Shown here in pieces: positions 14,508-25,100 of a DNA stretch of 38,611 nt. Each line of letters starts with the position of its first letter. The first letter of the stretch is position 1. The stretch spans positions 1-38,611 of the forward strand of contig JAQULB010000006.1 in the NCBI GenBank assembly GCA_028718785.1, read 5' to 3'. This DNA comes from Minisyncoccota bacterium (lineage in GTDB: Bacteria > Patescibacteriota > Minisyncoccia > Minisyncoccales > CG1-02-41-26). Made by a program: the position numbers and the translations under genes. The notes under the pieces are model-generated. The model saw only the letters and a program-made list of their open reading frames with translations, ran no database searches and was not told the DNA's origin.

Positions 14508-17500
14508 TTATTGTTGTTCCAACTCTTGCTTTAATTTTTCAGCCAAAGATCCAAGCGGATATCGCAAGGTCCACACTAAATGACAAAACGGTTCTTTTAA
14601 TGGCGCCAAAGTTAAAGGCAACCCAGAAATACACAAAGGCACAGGCCCCAGCTGAGGGCAATAACTTTGCCCGCAAGAGCAGTTTTCGTTGGCGTAGTTT
14701 ATAGCCGTGGCCAAGGCCCACAAAAGCTGGGTTTTGTTTTTTATATCATTTGCTTTTTCATAAATTGGACCCACTATGTCGTTTAAATCCGGGTCCATTG
14801 GATAAATATCTTCTCCGGGAATTTCCACTGATAGCTTGCCAAGTCCAATGGCTTTGGTGGGTTGGCGTCTGGTCATATCAATTGCTCTTAAATTTTGCCT
14901 TACCATTGCAAAACTAGCGTCAAGCTGATTAAACTGCTCGTTCACATTCGGACAAACTGGTCCGCCATTTTCACCTGTTAAGGGTTGGCTGTTGCCTGCA
15001 TAGCTTATCATTGGGCTTGCAATACACTTTACATATTGAATTTTAACATTATCTTTAGTGATTTTTTGAATTTCATCTGTTGAATTCCATAATTCAGCAA
15101 ATTTTTTAGGCGCTTCTTTGATTAAATTTACAACATCCTCAGCTCTTTGGCGAACTTTTTGCGCGTCAAAATACAAAGCGCTTAACCCATTGCTGGCTGC
15201 TGTGTATGACTTAACTCCCAATAAAACTGAAAGCACTTTCATAATTTCATTCAAGGGCGTTCGCATATCCGTGGTTGATTGAGAGCAAAGCTTTAAGGCC
15301 ACTTCTCTGGCTTGTTGGGCATCTGCTGTGTTGGCGGTTAAGTCAACTCCTAAGTCATTGCCAAATATCAATGGAATAGAAGAGCATCCAAAAAAGTCCC
15401 CGATACTTTTGTTGGAATTCTTTGGGTCTATTGTTGCAGTGATAATTTTTCCCTGAGTGGCGTCATTTGATTGGCAAAATCCGCTAACCGCTTTTTTTAC
15501 ATTTGCTATATCCTCATCTTGGCTTGTAATTTCGCCTGTGCCTGGTTGTAATTTTCCATCTTTCCACACTGGCGGTTTTGTGGTGAACTCGTTGAGATTC
15601 CAGTCCTTCCAATTTTCGTCAATTGCCACCTTACCACCAAACGCTTTTTGCAAAATACTAAAATTATAACAATCCCTAGCAAAATCAATCTGATAGTTAA
15701 GGTTGTTGCACTGCTTGGCTAATCCATCTAAATTATCGTATATAACAGCTCCCAAGTCATCAATAGCCCCAATGCTTGTGAGCACCTCTTTTAAGGCGTT
15801 TAAATTGGCAATCTCCTGCTGGGTTGATATGCACATATCTTGAGCGCCTTGCCAATTATTTGCGCCAACTGGTGGCCATTGTTTAGAGCCATCTGTTGGA
15901 TTGGCGATTGGATCCCAAACAATATTGGGGGTTATGTCTCTTTGCCCATCTTCATAAGAATTAGGGGCATTGCTACCTTTGTCGCATAATATCACCCCCT
16001 CGCTGGCATCAAGCGCGCTTTGACAATATTTGTTTGTTACTTTAACACAAAACGGGTCAACTTTATTCATGCCAGCCCCCCGTGTTCCACTATCAGGATT
16101 AAGGCAAAACCATTTTGGACATTTTATGTGGTCAGGTCCAACATCCCCGCGAAGTTTGTTTAACTGGTCAATTCTATCTTTAATATACTTGGAATTATCT
16201 TTTAAATTTTCCAACACATCTAAATCAACGCTGGTTAAAATATTACATTGATTTTTTAGCGTGTTGTAGCCCTCTTCAGTATTTCCCGTACCTTGAGCGT
16301 TTGGGGGCAGAGCTTTGGGAGGTAGCAAGCTAAGATTTACAAAAACATCGCCCTCTTTTTGAGTTAAGCGGTTTTCGCACTGGCTTTGAATATCTGCTGG
16401 ATTATTGGTTAAAATTTGTTCTGTGATATTGCAAGCAGGCAAAAGCTTTTGGGAAACAGTGTCGTTGCCCCAAATTAAATCCCACCACAAATATCGGGCT
16501 TGAGTTAAAACATTGCTTGCTAAATCTGTGTATTTTTTTTCGTCAACATCAACTTTATTGTCTTTTATTAAAGCGTCTATTTTTGGTGTTGTGTCTGTTT
16601 TGGGAATGTCTGTGAAAGCGTGTTGCATTGCTAACATTAAATAATTATTCACAGAAGCAGAAACCGCGTTGAATCTTTCTTCTAATGTGCTTAATGGATT
16701 TGCCAATAAATTTGTTTTAAAATACTCGTAGTTTGAAGTGCCAGTTTGTTGACCAACATAAAGCGATGTTTTTTGATCGCATTTTTTTGACGCTAATGTC
16801 CAAGAAGAGCACGAAATTGTTTCTGTAATAACCTTGCCATCTTTATCAAGCGTGGCATTGCCATCTTTATCAAGGGGAGACCTATAAAAACTGCAACTAT
16901 TATTATTTTCTTGTGGACAACCAGCTCTGCAACACTGAACTTTTTCGTCTACCTCATCAACCAAGTTTGGTTTTATAGTAACTGGGTTCATATCCATTGA
17001 CGGCTCAATGGCTTTTATATTTTCACCTGCTTGAATTAAGCCAAAAGCCGCGTTTTCAATATCAAATAAAATATCAGGATAAACTGTTAGTTGGTCAAAT
17101 GTTCGGCCATTGCTTTCTTCAAAGCACGCTAATTTGCATAGAAATGTGCTATTACCCGGACTTCCAGAGCATTTACCAACGCCACATCGATACAAATTAC
17201 CAAGCCCTTGTGGTCCAATTTTTGCGTAAGCAAAATCAATAACACCATAATCATCAAGATTAACAACGCCATCTCCATTCATATCTATACTATTGTTTTT
17301 TAAAATATTTATTGCCCTGTTAAACCCATCAACTATATTCTTTAGCGTTCTTGTTTGATCATTATCTCCCACTGCCACAATAAGTTGATTCAACGCTGTT
17401 ATATTGTCGTTAATAGTGGCAATGGCGCTTTGGGCGTCGGGAATCTGTTTGCCTATAATGTCTTGAGAATTAATTTTTAATTTTAAGATTTTATTTATCG

Positions 17501-20500
17501 TAGTGCTGGCAGTGGCTGATTCTTGATGTTCTGAAGAAAACCATTCCATTGGAGCGTTCCAGTCGCTTTGCAATCCTTGAAACGAATCGCTTATGTCTTT
17601 GATTACGCTTTGTAAGTTCTCGTCAATGGTAATTATGGCGTTTTTTAAACTTCCCCTTTGGGCCTCAAGATTCTCTATCTGTGTTTTGCCTTCGTTGTAT
17701 TCAACACAACCATTGCTATAAATTGGTTCGTAATGTTCAAAGCATTTATACTTATCGTAAATATTCTGCTCCAACGCACAATAACGGTTGCTGGTTCTGC
17801 AAAAATTATCAAAAGAAGCGTTACATTCTGATAGCGTGTTAGGGCAAGTGTTAATAACACAGCCAGAATAACAATACTGCTTTGCTGTTTGAGCAAAAAC
17901 TTTTGGAATAGCAATTAAACTTTTAGCAAAACTTTCCAATCTTTGCTGTAAATTATTTAAAATATTTTTAGCAAACGGCGAGGCGCTTTTCCCTGAAACC
18001 GAACAATGCGAATCAACATAGCAATCCCCCCTATTTATACAATTCATATTGGACTCATAGGTTGGCCCTGTTTGGCACATACAATAGGGCTTGGGTCCGT
18101 TAACATCCACCAAACGACAACTATAAGTTGGCGATGTGGCGTTGCATCTATTGTCACAATTTGATGTTGTATAAGCGCCGTTTTCATCATCTCTTAAACA
18201 ATTTGCCCCAGAGCATCTATAATGTTTTGTATTTGAACCAGGGGGGGGAGGAGTGGTTCCTGCAAGCTCATTGTCATTGCAAGTTGATTCAAGGGGATAA
18301 CAACCCCTTAAAAAAGCGCATTGAGCGTCGGTATCTCGAGGACTTTCTTGGCAATTACACCAAGGAGCTAATGGGCTAATGTCAAAAAGATAACGGCACA
18401 GGGTGCTACCTAGATTTGGATTTGGTTTTTGGCACGAATTTCGGCAAGTTGCAAGCGAAGTGTAAACACCTGAAGAATTTTCTGAACACACATAATCTGG
18501 CGAACCAGAACATTTGTATTTAGGGGGAGTAATATCAGGAGTACCAACATTATTTATACAATTTTGCTCAGTGGAGTAACAATCTTTTCTTTGGGGAACA
18601 TCGCTAAGCATTCTATTGGCACAAACAAAACTGCTTTCTTGTGTGGGATATTCAACGCACTTGCACCAATAATTAGCGCCTGTTCCTAGTTGGTTGCTGA
18701 TATCTCGGCATTTATAATTTCCAGAGTCAGGTGGCGCGCTCACACATTTATTCTCGCACTTTGAATCTGTATAAATACCATTACCATTTCCCACATTGCT
18801 ACATACCGCCCCATTGCATTTGTATTTTTCATATTGACAATCAAACGAACAGCCGTCTTGGCTTTCTGTGTTTCCATCATCACATTGTTCGCCTGTTTCA
18901 GTTTTATTATTACCGCACACAGCGCCTCCCGGAAGATTGCTTGAACAATCTTCACAGCTTTGGTTTAAGCAATCATCACATTCTTCTTTATAGCTTGGAC
19001 TTCCTGTGTCTGGATTGCCAAAATATAAATCTTTGTTAGTTTGCAAGCCCTTGTCGCAAGCAACTCCAATATCACAACAAGCATTAGCTCCCGGGCTGTT
19101 GCCTTGATCAGCGCAACAATTCAAATAATTTTTGCAAGATGTTTCATTATCTCCAAAAATTTTAGTTTGAAAAATTCCACCCTCGCACCTATCTCTTAAA
19201 ACCATATTATTTTCTTTTGCGTAACAATTCCGACAATTTCCCCTGTCGTCTCTTAAACAAGTGGTTATATCTTGTGTGTTGTCTATTGGGCAGGACTCCA
19301 CTGAACAAGTGCCATTGAAGCCGTCTTTTGGATTGCCATAAATAATAGAATTAATTATTTGATCCACCAAAGCTTGCCACTGCTCTTTGTTGTCATCGTT
19401 TAGTGTTTGGGCTGTTGCTTTAATTTTTTCAAGAATATCATTAGCTTGAGCGATTTTATAAACCACAATGGGCTGTTCTGGGGAAACACCCAGCTCTAAC
19501 GCTTGTTTAACATCATCAATTTTTTCCGCATTGCTCTTTAAAATATTGATTTTTTCATCCCAATTCTCGTATGCCACATCTGCGTTGTATCCTTGGCTCC
19601 AAGCGCTAGAATTTATTGGGGTGGGAGTATTTGAGTAAAACAAAATGTTTTCCCAGTATTGTGCCCCCTCCAATGGATTAGGGGCTGTGTGTAAATTATC
19701 AACGCAAGTATTTAGATTTTCTATATTATTTTTAATTTGATTTAATCCCAAGCTGAAAAACCCTATGTCTCTTTGAATGCCTATTCTCAGAGATTGTAAA
19801 GATTCTTCTATTTTCTGACGAACACCCGGGCTATCTTCGGAGCCACCCCAGCTTGTGCTTTCTGAATATAGGGCGTCGAGTTCTCTTATATAACTAAGAG
19901 ACGGAAATAAATCAACCATATAATGCAAAAAATCTGAATGCCTGCCTTCCACTGTGGTTCCTTTGCGATCAACACCACCAGGAAACTCATATTCATAAAG
20001 ATTTCTATAATCCGGAACTATATTGGGATTACTACAAACATTTACGCATTTTCCCTTCCCTCCTAATAACAAATCTAAAATTTTCGTTACCGCAATTGCG
20101 TCTTTTCCGTGGCTAATTAAATACTGCCGAGCCAATAAAAAGTTTTTATAAGTGCCAACTCGTCTGCCTAAGTCCTCCCAATAAAGTCGCCAATTTTTAT
20201 TTTGATAACTAATATCACACTTGCCACTACTTTTATAGCAAATCAAATCGCATTGTCCTTTTTCCGCCGCTGTTGGTGGGCAAGATTCATCAAGGCAAGG
20301 GTTTTCACAACCCACAATTTTTTTTGCGATATATTCGGGATTTAAAAGCTCAAAAGCGTCTTTCCATGTTTGCGAGCCATCAGTGGCAGTTATAAAATTA
20401 TCCAGCCAAGTGCCAGTACACTTTGCGCTTTCGCCAATCTTAACACCATTTCGCAAGTAGCAAAGAAATGACGGGCTACTTTCGTCTCCCGTATTCACAT

Positions 20501-22118
20501 ATCCCGAAAAATCAAGCTCAATATTTCTTGTGGGTAATGTTGTTGTGCAGTAATAAGGATAGTTTTCAATGGGACAATCTTTGTTGCTTGGGTCGCAAAA
20601 ATCGCTCCAGTCACCTTTTTGTAAATCGCTTAAATTACTGCCGTCTTTCAAATTAGCGGTTTGGGAAATATCGCTCATAAACTCATCTACTGAGCGGAAA
20701 AATAATTGAAAATCGTTTAAAATGCTTGTTAGTTGTTTTTTCTTGTCGCTTTGGGCTTCTATTTGAAAGAAAAATGAAAACTCATCCTCATTTTTAAAAC
20801 TGGTTCTTATATTTTCCACGCTTGATTTTAACTTTTCATTGGCTTGTATGGCTGATGATTTAGCAGTTGCAAACTTTAAGTTATTTTGAGCAAAATTACC
20901 AAGCATATCTTGCATTCCATTAACCGCTTTTTCAACCCTGCTGGTATTTAAAACCGCGCTGGCAGCCACTCCACCCAAAAGCCCATTGCCAGCTGTTAAA
21001 GCGCTTCCTGCCTTGCCTTCAAGCCAGCCAATATTTCCTCCACTGCTCACCCCAATTTCTTTTAATTGATTGCCTCCATAAATAGACGCCACAGCGCCCC
21101 CGCCATATATTAAAACATCGCTCCACTTTAAACCCAAATTAGTAAAGCTGGCATACATTGAAGATAATTGCCCCATCACATTAAACAAATCATTTAAAAA
21201 TGTAACCCCAGAGCTTAAAGCGTCTTTAATGGCAGTGTAAATTTTAAACGCCTGATTTATCATTTTGGCAATGTTTAAAATTTTCTGAATAACTGTTAGC
21301 CAGCCCCCAGGAATAAATAAAGCCGCCACATCAAGCAACGAAACGCTAAAAGCCACTTCGCCAATCCTCAACGAACAATTGGTGCGACAGTTTCTTATAA
21401 ACGAACAATCCGTGAATGGATCGGTGGCGTTGAAAATTTTAAAAGCTGAGTAAACTTCTTGGGCCGCTGATGTTTGCAACCTGTTTAAATAAATGCAGGC
21501 CTTATTTTTTGCCAATATTTTGCTTTCGCATTTTTCCCCAGATCCCGAGCAATTATTATCCCCGGGCAAGGGGATGGACAATTCACAAATCTCTGGCAAA
21601 GATGTTTTGGGAATTGTTAGCTCGCCTTTTTTAGAATTAATACAATCTGGAGGAATCTCGCTTGGCATACCCTTGAGCATACTCGTTGTATCTGCTATGC
21701 ATACTACTTTTTCATCAAAGCTCTTTTTTTCATCACAAGATGCTTCAATATACTTATCTAAACAACCAGGCACAAGATCTGGCTCCTCTAAATCAATTTG
21801 GCTTTGGACTTGTTTGCCGTCAATGCTTAATGTGAATTGCGAAAATGGATTAACCTGTTTAATGCAATTTCCATTCCCATCCTTTTGGGCGCAATTATTT
21901 GGCAGGTTGTTAATTAAAGGATATGAGCCAACTTTTAAAGCGCCTTTTTCAGTTACGGTAATGTCTGGTAGGGCAATCTTGGTGGTTAACTTTTTTAACC
22001 AGTCCCCAACCAAAGAGGCCTGAGCGGGCTGGCGAGCTGGAACAAATTGCAAAAACAACGACAAAATCGTTAAAACGCAAACAAATTTATTAATTTTTTT
22101 AAGAAAATTCTTTTTCAT
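14508..22118 (-). CDS. Giant (2536 aa) secreted Cys-rich T4SS-locus protein
   Basis: Signal peptide 'VCVLTILSLFLQFVPARQPA' with likely cleavage after 'AQA' (about residue 34). A hydrophobic region (about 245-355, e.g. 'LLDVAALFIPGGWLTVIQKI') may contact membrane. Downstream is a Cys-rich zone (about 950-1370) with a DUF4215-type motif, 'CGNNKTETGEQCDDGNTES' (about 1065), and three tandem two-part Cys modules. Another hydrophobic/AxA segment ('AKSLIAIPKVFAQ', about 1400) comes next, then a dockerin/EF-hand-like calcium loop, 'DMNGDGVVNLDDYG' (about 1612). The rest is mostly helical with many Cys. I do not recognise an enzymatic domain. The position between the 2141-aa VirB2-like protein and the lytic transglycosylase, and secretion with many potential disulfides, suggest an extracellular structural or adhesion component. 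It starts 5 nt after the upstream stop. Confidence 0.75.
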   Translation of the reverse strand: MKKNFLKKINKFVCVLTILSLFLQFVPARQPAQASLVGDWLKKLTTKIALPDITVTEKGALKVGSYPLINNLPNNCAQKDGNGNCIKQVNPFSQFTLSIDGKQVQSQIDLEEPDLVPGCLDKYIEASCDEKKSFDEKVVCIADTTSMLKGMPSEIPPDCINSKKGELTIPKTSLPEICELSIPLPGDNNCSGSGEKCESKILAKNKACIYLNRLQTSAAQEVYSAFKIFNATDPFTDCSFIRNCRTNCSLRIGEVAFSVSLLDVAALFIPGGWLTVIQKILNIAKMINQAFKIYTAIKDALSSGVTFLNDLFNVMGQLSSMYASFTNLGLKWSDVLIYGGGAVASIYGGNQLKEIGVSSGGNIGWLEGKAGSALTAGNGLLGGVAASAVLNTSRVEKAVNGMQDMLGNFAQNNLKFATAKSSAIQANEKLKSSVENIRTSFKNEDEFSFFFQIEAQSDKKKQLTSILNDFQLFFRSVDEFMSDISQTANLKDGSNLSDLQKGDWSDFCDPSNKDCPIENYPYYCTTTLPTRNIELDFSGYVNTGDESSPSFLCYLRNGVKIGESAKCTGTWLDNFITATDGSQTWKDAFELLNPEYIAKKIVGCENPCLDESCPPTAAEKGQCDLICYKSSGKCDISYQNKNWRLYWEDLGRRVGTYKNFLLARQYLISHGKDAIAVTKILDLLLGGKGKCVNVCSNPNIVPDYRNLYEYEFPGGVDRKGTTVEGRHSDFLHYMVDLFPSLSYIRELDALYSESTSWGGSEDSPGVRQKIEESLQSLRIGIQRDIGFFSLGLNQIKNNIENLNTCVDNLHTAPNPLEGAQYWENILFYSNTPTPINSSAWSQGYNADVAYENWDEKINILKSNAEKIDDVKQALELGVSPEQPIVVYKIAQANDILEKIKATAQTLNDDNKEQWQALVDQIINSIIYGNPKDGFNGTCSVESCPIDNTQDITTCLRDDRGNCRNCYAKENNMVLRDRCEGGIFQTKIFGDNETSCKNYLNCCADQGNSPGANACCDIGVACDKGLQTNKDLYFGNPDTGSPSYKEECDDCLNQSCEDCSSNLPGGAVCGNNKTETGEQCDDGNTESQDGCSFDCQYEKYKCNGAVCSNVGNGNGIYTDSKCENKCVSAPPDSGNYKCRDISNQLGTGANYWCKCVEYPTQESSFVCANRMLSDVPQRKDCYSTEQNCINNVGTPDITPPKYKCSGSPDYVCSENSSGVYTSLATCRNSCQKPNPNLGSTLCRYLFDISPLAPWCNCQESPRDTDAQCAFLRGCYPLESTCNDNELAGTTPPPPGSNTKHYRCSGANCLRDDENGAYTTSNCDNRCNATSPTYSCRLVDVNGPKPYCMCQTGPTYESNMNCINRGDCYVDSHCSVSGKSASPFAKNILNNLQQRLESFAKSLIAIPKVFAQTAKQYCYSGCVINTCPNTLSECNASFDNFCRTSNRYCALEQNIYDKYKCFEHYEPIYSNGCVEYNEGKTQIENLEAQRGSLKNAIITIDENLQSVIKDISDSFQGLQSDWNAPMEWFSSEHQESATASTTINKILKLKINSQDIIGKQIPDAQSAIATINDNITALNQLIVAVGDNDQTRTLKNIVDGFNRAINILKNNSIDMNGDGVVNLDDYGVIDFAYAKIGPQGLGNLYRCGVGKCSGSPGNSTFLCKLACFEESNGRTFDQLTVYPDILFDIENAAFGLIQAGENIKAIEPSMDMNPVTIKPNLVDEVDEKVQCCRAGCPQENNNSCSFYRSPLDKDGNATLDKDGKVITETISCSSWTLASKKCDQKTSLYVGQQTGTSNYEYFKTNLLANPLSTLEERFNAVSASVNNYLMLAMQHAFTDIPKTDTTPKIDALIKDNKVDVDEKKYTDLASNVLTQARYLWWDLIWGNDTVSQKLLPACNITEQILTNNPADIQSQCENRLTQKEGDVFVNLSLLPPKALPPNAQGTGNTEEGYNTLKNQCNILTSVDLDVLENLKDNSKYIKDRIDQLNKLRGDVGPDHIKCPKWFCLNPDSGTRGAGMNKVDPFCVKVTNKYCQSALDASEGVILCDKGSNAPNSYEDGQRDITPNIVWDPIANPTDGSKQWPPVGANNWQGAQDMCISTQQEIANLNALKEVLTSIGAIDDLGAVIYDNLDGLAKQCNNLNYQIDFARDCYNFSILQKAFGGKVAIDENWKDWNLNEFTTKPPVWKDGKLQPGTGEITSQDEDIANVKKAVSGFCQSNDATQGKIITATIDPKNSNKSIGDFFGCSSIPLIFGNDLGVDLTANTADAQQAREVALKLCSQSTTDMRTPLNEIMKVLSVLLGVKSYTAASNGLSALYFDAQKVRQRAEDVVNLIKEAPKKFAELWNSTDEIQKITKDNVKIQYVKCIASPMISYAGNSQPLTGENGGPVCPNVNEQFNQLDASFAMVRQNLRAIDMTRRQPTKAIGLGKLSVEIPGEDIYPMDPDLNDIVGPIYEKANDIKNKTQLLWALATAINYANENCSCGQSYCPQLGPVPLCISGLPLTLAPLKEPFCHLVWTLRYPLGSLAEKLKQELEQQ
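17230..17300 (-). other. Dockerin/EF-hand-like calcium loop in the 2536-aa protein
   Basis: The encoded 'DMNGDGVVNLDDYGVIDF' fits the Dx(N/D)xDGxxNxxD calcium-binding loop of type I dockerins. Only one loop is obvious, whereas dockerins usually have two. Calcium binding is likely, cohesin binding is not established. Confidence 0.6.
18010..18935 (-). repeat. DUF4215-like motif and three tandem Cys-rich modules
   Basis: Within the 2536-aa protein a DUF4215-type 'GEQCDDGNTESQDGCS' is followed by three alternating pairs. One half reads like 'YKCNGAVC...GIYTDSKCENKC', 'YKCSGSPDYVC...GVYTSLATC' and 'YRCSGANC...GAYTTSNCDNRC'. The other half reads like 'YKCRDIS...WCKC', 'TLCRYLF...WCNC' and 'YSCRLVD...YCMC'. 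The period is about 100 residues. This pattern implies disulfide-stabilised extracellular beads. Confidence 0.75.
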
Positions 22119-22123
22119 TGTTT

Positions 22124-25100
22124 TTACTTGGTAAGCGAATCCAAGGGAAGCTGTCCATCAGCCATCATTTCAGCCACATTTTCTAAATGCGAAGAAAATC
22201 TATTAACAATACACTGGCTCACTGTGGAGCAACAATAACCTTGGTCTTCAACAGTTGGAGTTGTTCCTGTGGGAAGGGGAGGGAGAGTTTGTTTGTAAGT
22301 TTCGTAAAACTTACAAACGCCGTTTGCTTGGTCTTTTGTTTCATAAGAAGAATCTCCGTTTTCATCTGATGCTCGACACTTGCCACCTGCGTCAAAATTA
22401 ACTGCTCTGGCTTTTTTGCAAAACTTTATTACAGGAACGCAACACTTGCTGTTGTCGTTGGGGTTTTCCACCTCATTTGCCTCACAACCCTCTAGTGGCT
22501 TTGGTCTGCATGTTAATGGCTCTGTTGTTTGAAAACCATAAGATGTGTTGTCGTCGGGATTATTGGTTTCAGAGCCCGCAAAACAACATATCCGGTGAAC
22601 CGCGCCATCAATAAATTGTTGTTCCACACTTGGTCTTTCTCCCGACAATACATCGCATTGCAAAACTTTATCATCCACTTCTCGACATCTTGGTTGACAA
22701 GACTCGCCTTTGGCCAAAATACAACACTCTTTTTTGTTGCTTGTTGTTATTCTTTCAACCTCGCCTTTTTTTGTGTCACACTGACCAGCCATGGCCCCAG
22801 TTGTTGGCTGGGGGTAACAAGGCGCGCCAGCAATATCATTGGCTGTATTTTTACCAACATTAAATCCATAAAATTCCGCTAACCACTGAGGGGCTATGCT
22901 TTGGGGCCAATCAACCAAAGCGCTTTGCAATCCGTCTTGAAGCGCTTTAACTCCGGACTTAGCGCCTTTATCCGCCCAATCTTTTATATTAGTTATAGGT
23001 CCGCCAATTTTATTCCCTATAAGCGCGTCAAGCCCGGTTAAAGCCCCTAATGTGTCAACAATTGGCTGGCCCAAAGCAGTATTAGCGGAAATTGCGTCCA
23101 TTAAACTTTGACCCGACTTAATAGACAATGGCTTGTTTAAATATGTTGCCACTAAATCAAGAGGAGTTGATTTTAATATGTCTGTTATTTTTGCGCTGTT
23201 ATTTTTCCACGCTGTGTCAATTTTCGCATCGCATAAAGCAGGGTCTATTTGGTTGCAAATATAATCAGCTATTGTTTGTTGGCTAAACAATTTATCCATT
23301 ATATCTCCAATTGGAGTTGTCATAAAATCAAGCGTGTCCCCAAAAGCCACTTTTGCTGGGTTTGGTTCTCTATAAACCAAAATCAAGTTTTCTCCTGCTG
23401 TTGGTTTGTAAAAATAATAGCTTACAGCCACAGCGTTTCTTTTATCTGTTAGCATTCCCAGGATATTTGCTTGGGGAACATTGATTTGTTTTTCAAAAAA
23501 CACATTTATGTTTTGATCAGCTGGAACAATAAGATCATCAATTGGCAAGCCATTGGCTTGTAAATCAGCAATTATCGTGGGAGAACAGCCAGACCTAACA
23601 GTTTTATTTAAAGCCAAACAGCCCATTGAATCAGAAATTGTTGTTATATAAGGGAACACCCCGCTAAATCCTGTATCATTTACAGGCATTGTTTGTTGCA
23701 GTTCTCTTAAAGCATCAATGGGATCTCTTGTTTCCATATAATCCAAAAGTTGGCTTAAACCAGCTGGTTTTTCACCCACCTTATAGCAAAGATTAAGATT
23801 TGCGTCACAGCACAAGCCCTGTCCGCCTCTTTCAATAAACTGCTCGCCCTTTTGACAATCCGAAGGACTGCCATCTTTTAAATCTTGCAACATATCAAAT
23901 AAAATTTGAAATTCCTCAGGTTTAATATAATTTTTTAAAGGCAAGTCAAGCCCAAAAACTTCTTTGGGAGCTTGATTAAGCATATCGCAAAAAGCGCGCT
24001 CATCAGTGCCTTCTTCGGTTTGGGGACAAACCTTGTCCACAAACGCTTGATAGGGGGTTAGCCCTAAAATTTCATCTTGTTTAAGTAAATTTCTAAGAGT
24101 TAAATCTTGAACACTCAAACCTTTATTTAATATTTCAACAAAAGAAGAAAGCCCAAAACCTGCTCTCTTTTTTTCTTCCACATCTGTCCAAGCAATTTCT
24201 CTTTTTTTAGCTGCTGCTTGAATATCGCTATCAAACACTGGAAAATCATTATCCATATCAGCGTAAAATTGCGTTTCATCATTTTTTTGGCTCGAACTCC
24301 TATCGCTCAGCAATGGCTTTTGAGTTGATAAAGAAATTAAAGAATAAAAAATTGAATTTTGTGCTAAAGAACTGCAAGTTTGGCACACATTTTCATCAGC
24401 ATAACAAGAACTATTGGTTATTTTTGGGCAATAATACTTGCAATAACATTGCCCGGGACAATTGGCTTGATTGCCATAGGAACCACAGCTCTTAACTATG
24501 GTGTCTTTAATAATCTTGCCCACTGTTGTTTGCCCAAAAGCCACGCTGGGTGAGCAAGCCCCATAAACAAAAGCGCACCAGGGCTTTAAATTTATTTGAT
24601 CTGATGTTAGTTCTGAGTCCTTTTTAAAAACCGGAATAATGCCAAACTGGCTGGAGATAATATTTTGGCACAAGCTCGCTGGGGCTATAAAGTTATTATT
24701 CTCCTGCTTTAAAATTGGCAGTGTTCCACAAACCAAATTCTTTGGCGTGCCATCTTTGCCCACAAGCTTTTTAATAGCGTCTAAAGGAGAGTTGGGGAAA
24801 AATATGCTTAACAGCGGTCTGTTAAACCAGTTATTAATATCAAAACATTTATCTTCCCCGCCAATGCAAATACTGCTTAAAACATCAATGAGTTTGCTGT
24901 TTAAGGTTTCAACGCCTTTACAAAGGTTGTCTTCAAGAGGCACTCTGTCTCCCACCGCAGTATTGTTGTTTCTGTCGCACATTATTGTTATTTCTTGCCA
25001 AGGAGTGGTGTTAAAGGCCTTGTCAATTTTACAAATTGCGTCGCCTGTTTCTTGGGGAATATCCATTTTTTGCTCTATGGAGTTTTTACCATCCCAAAAA

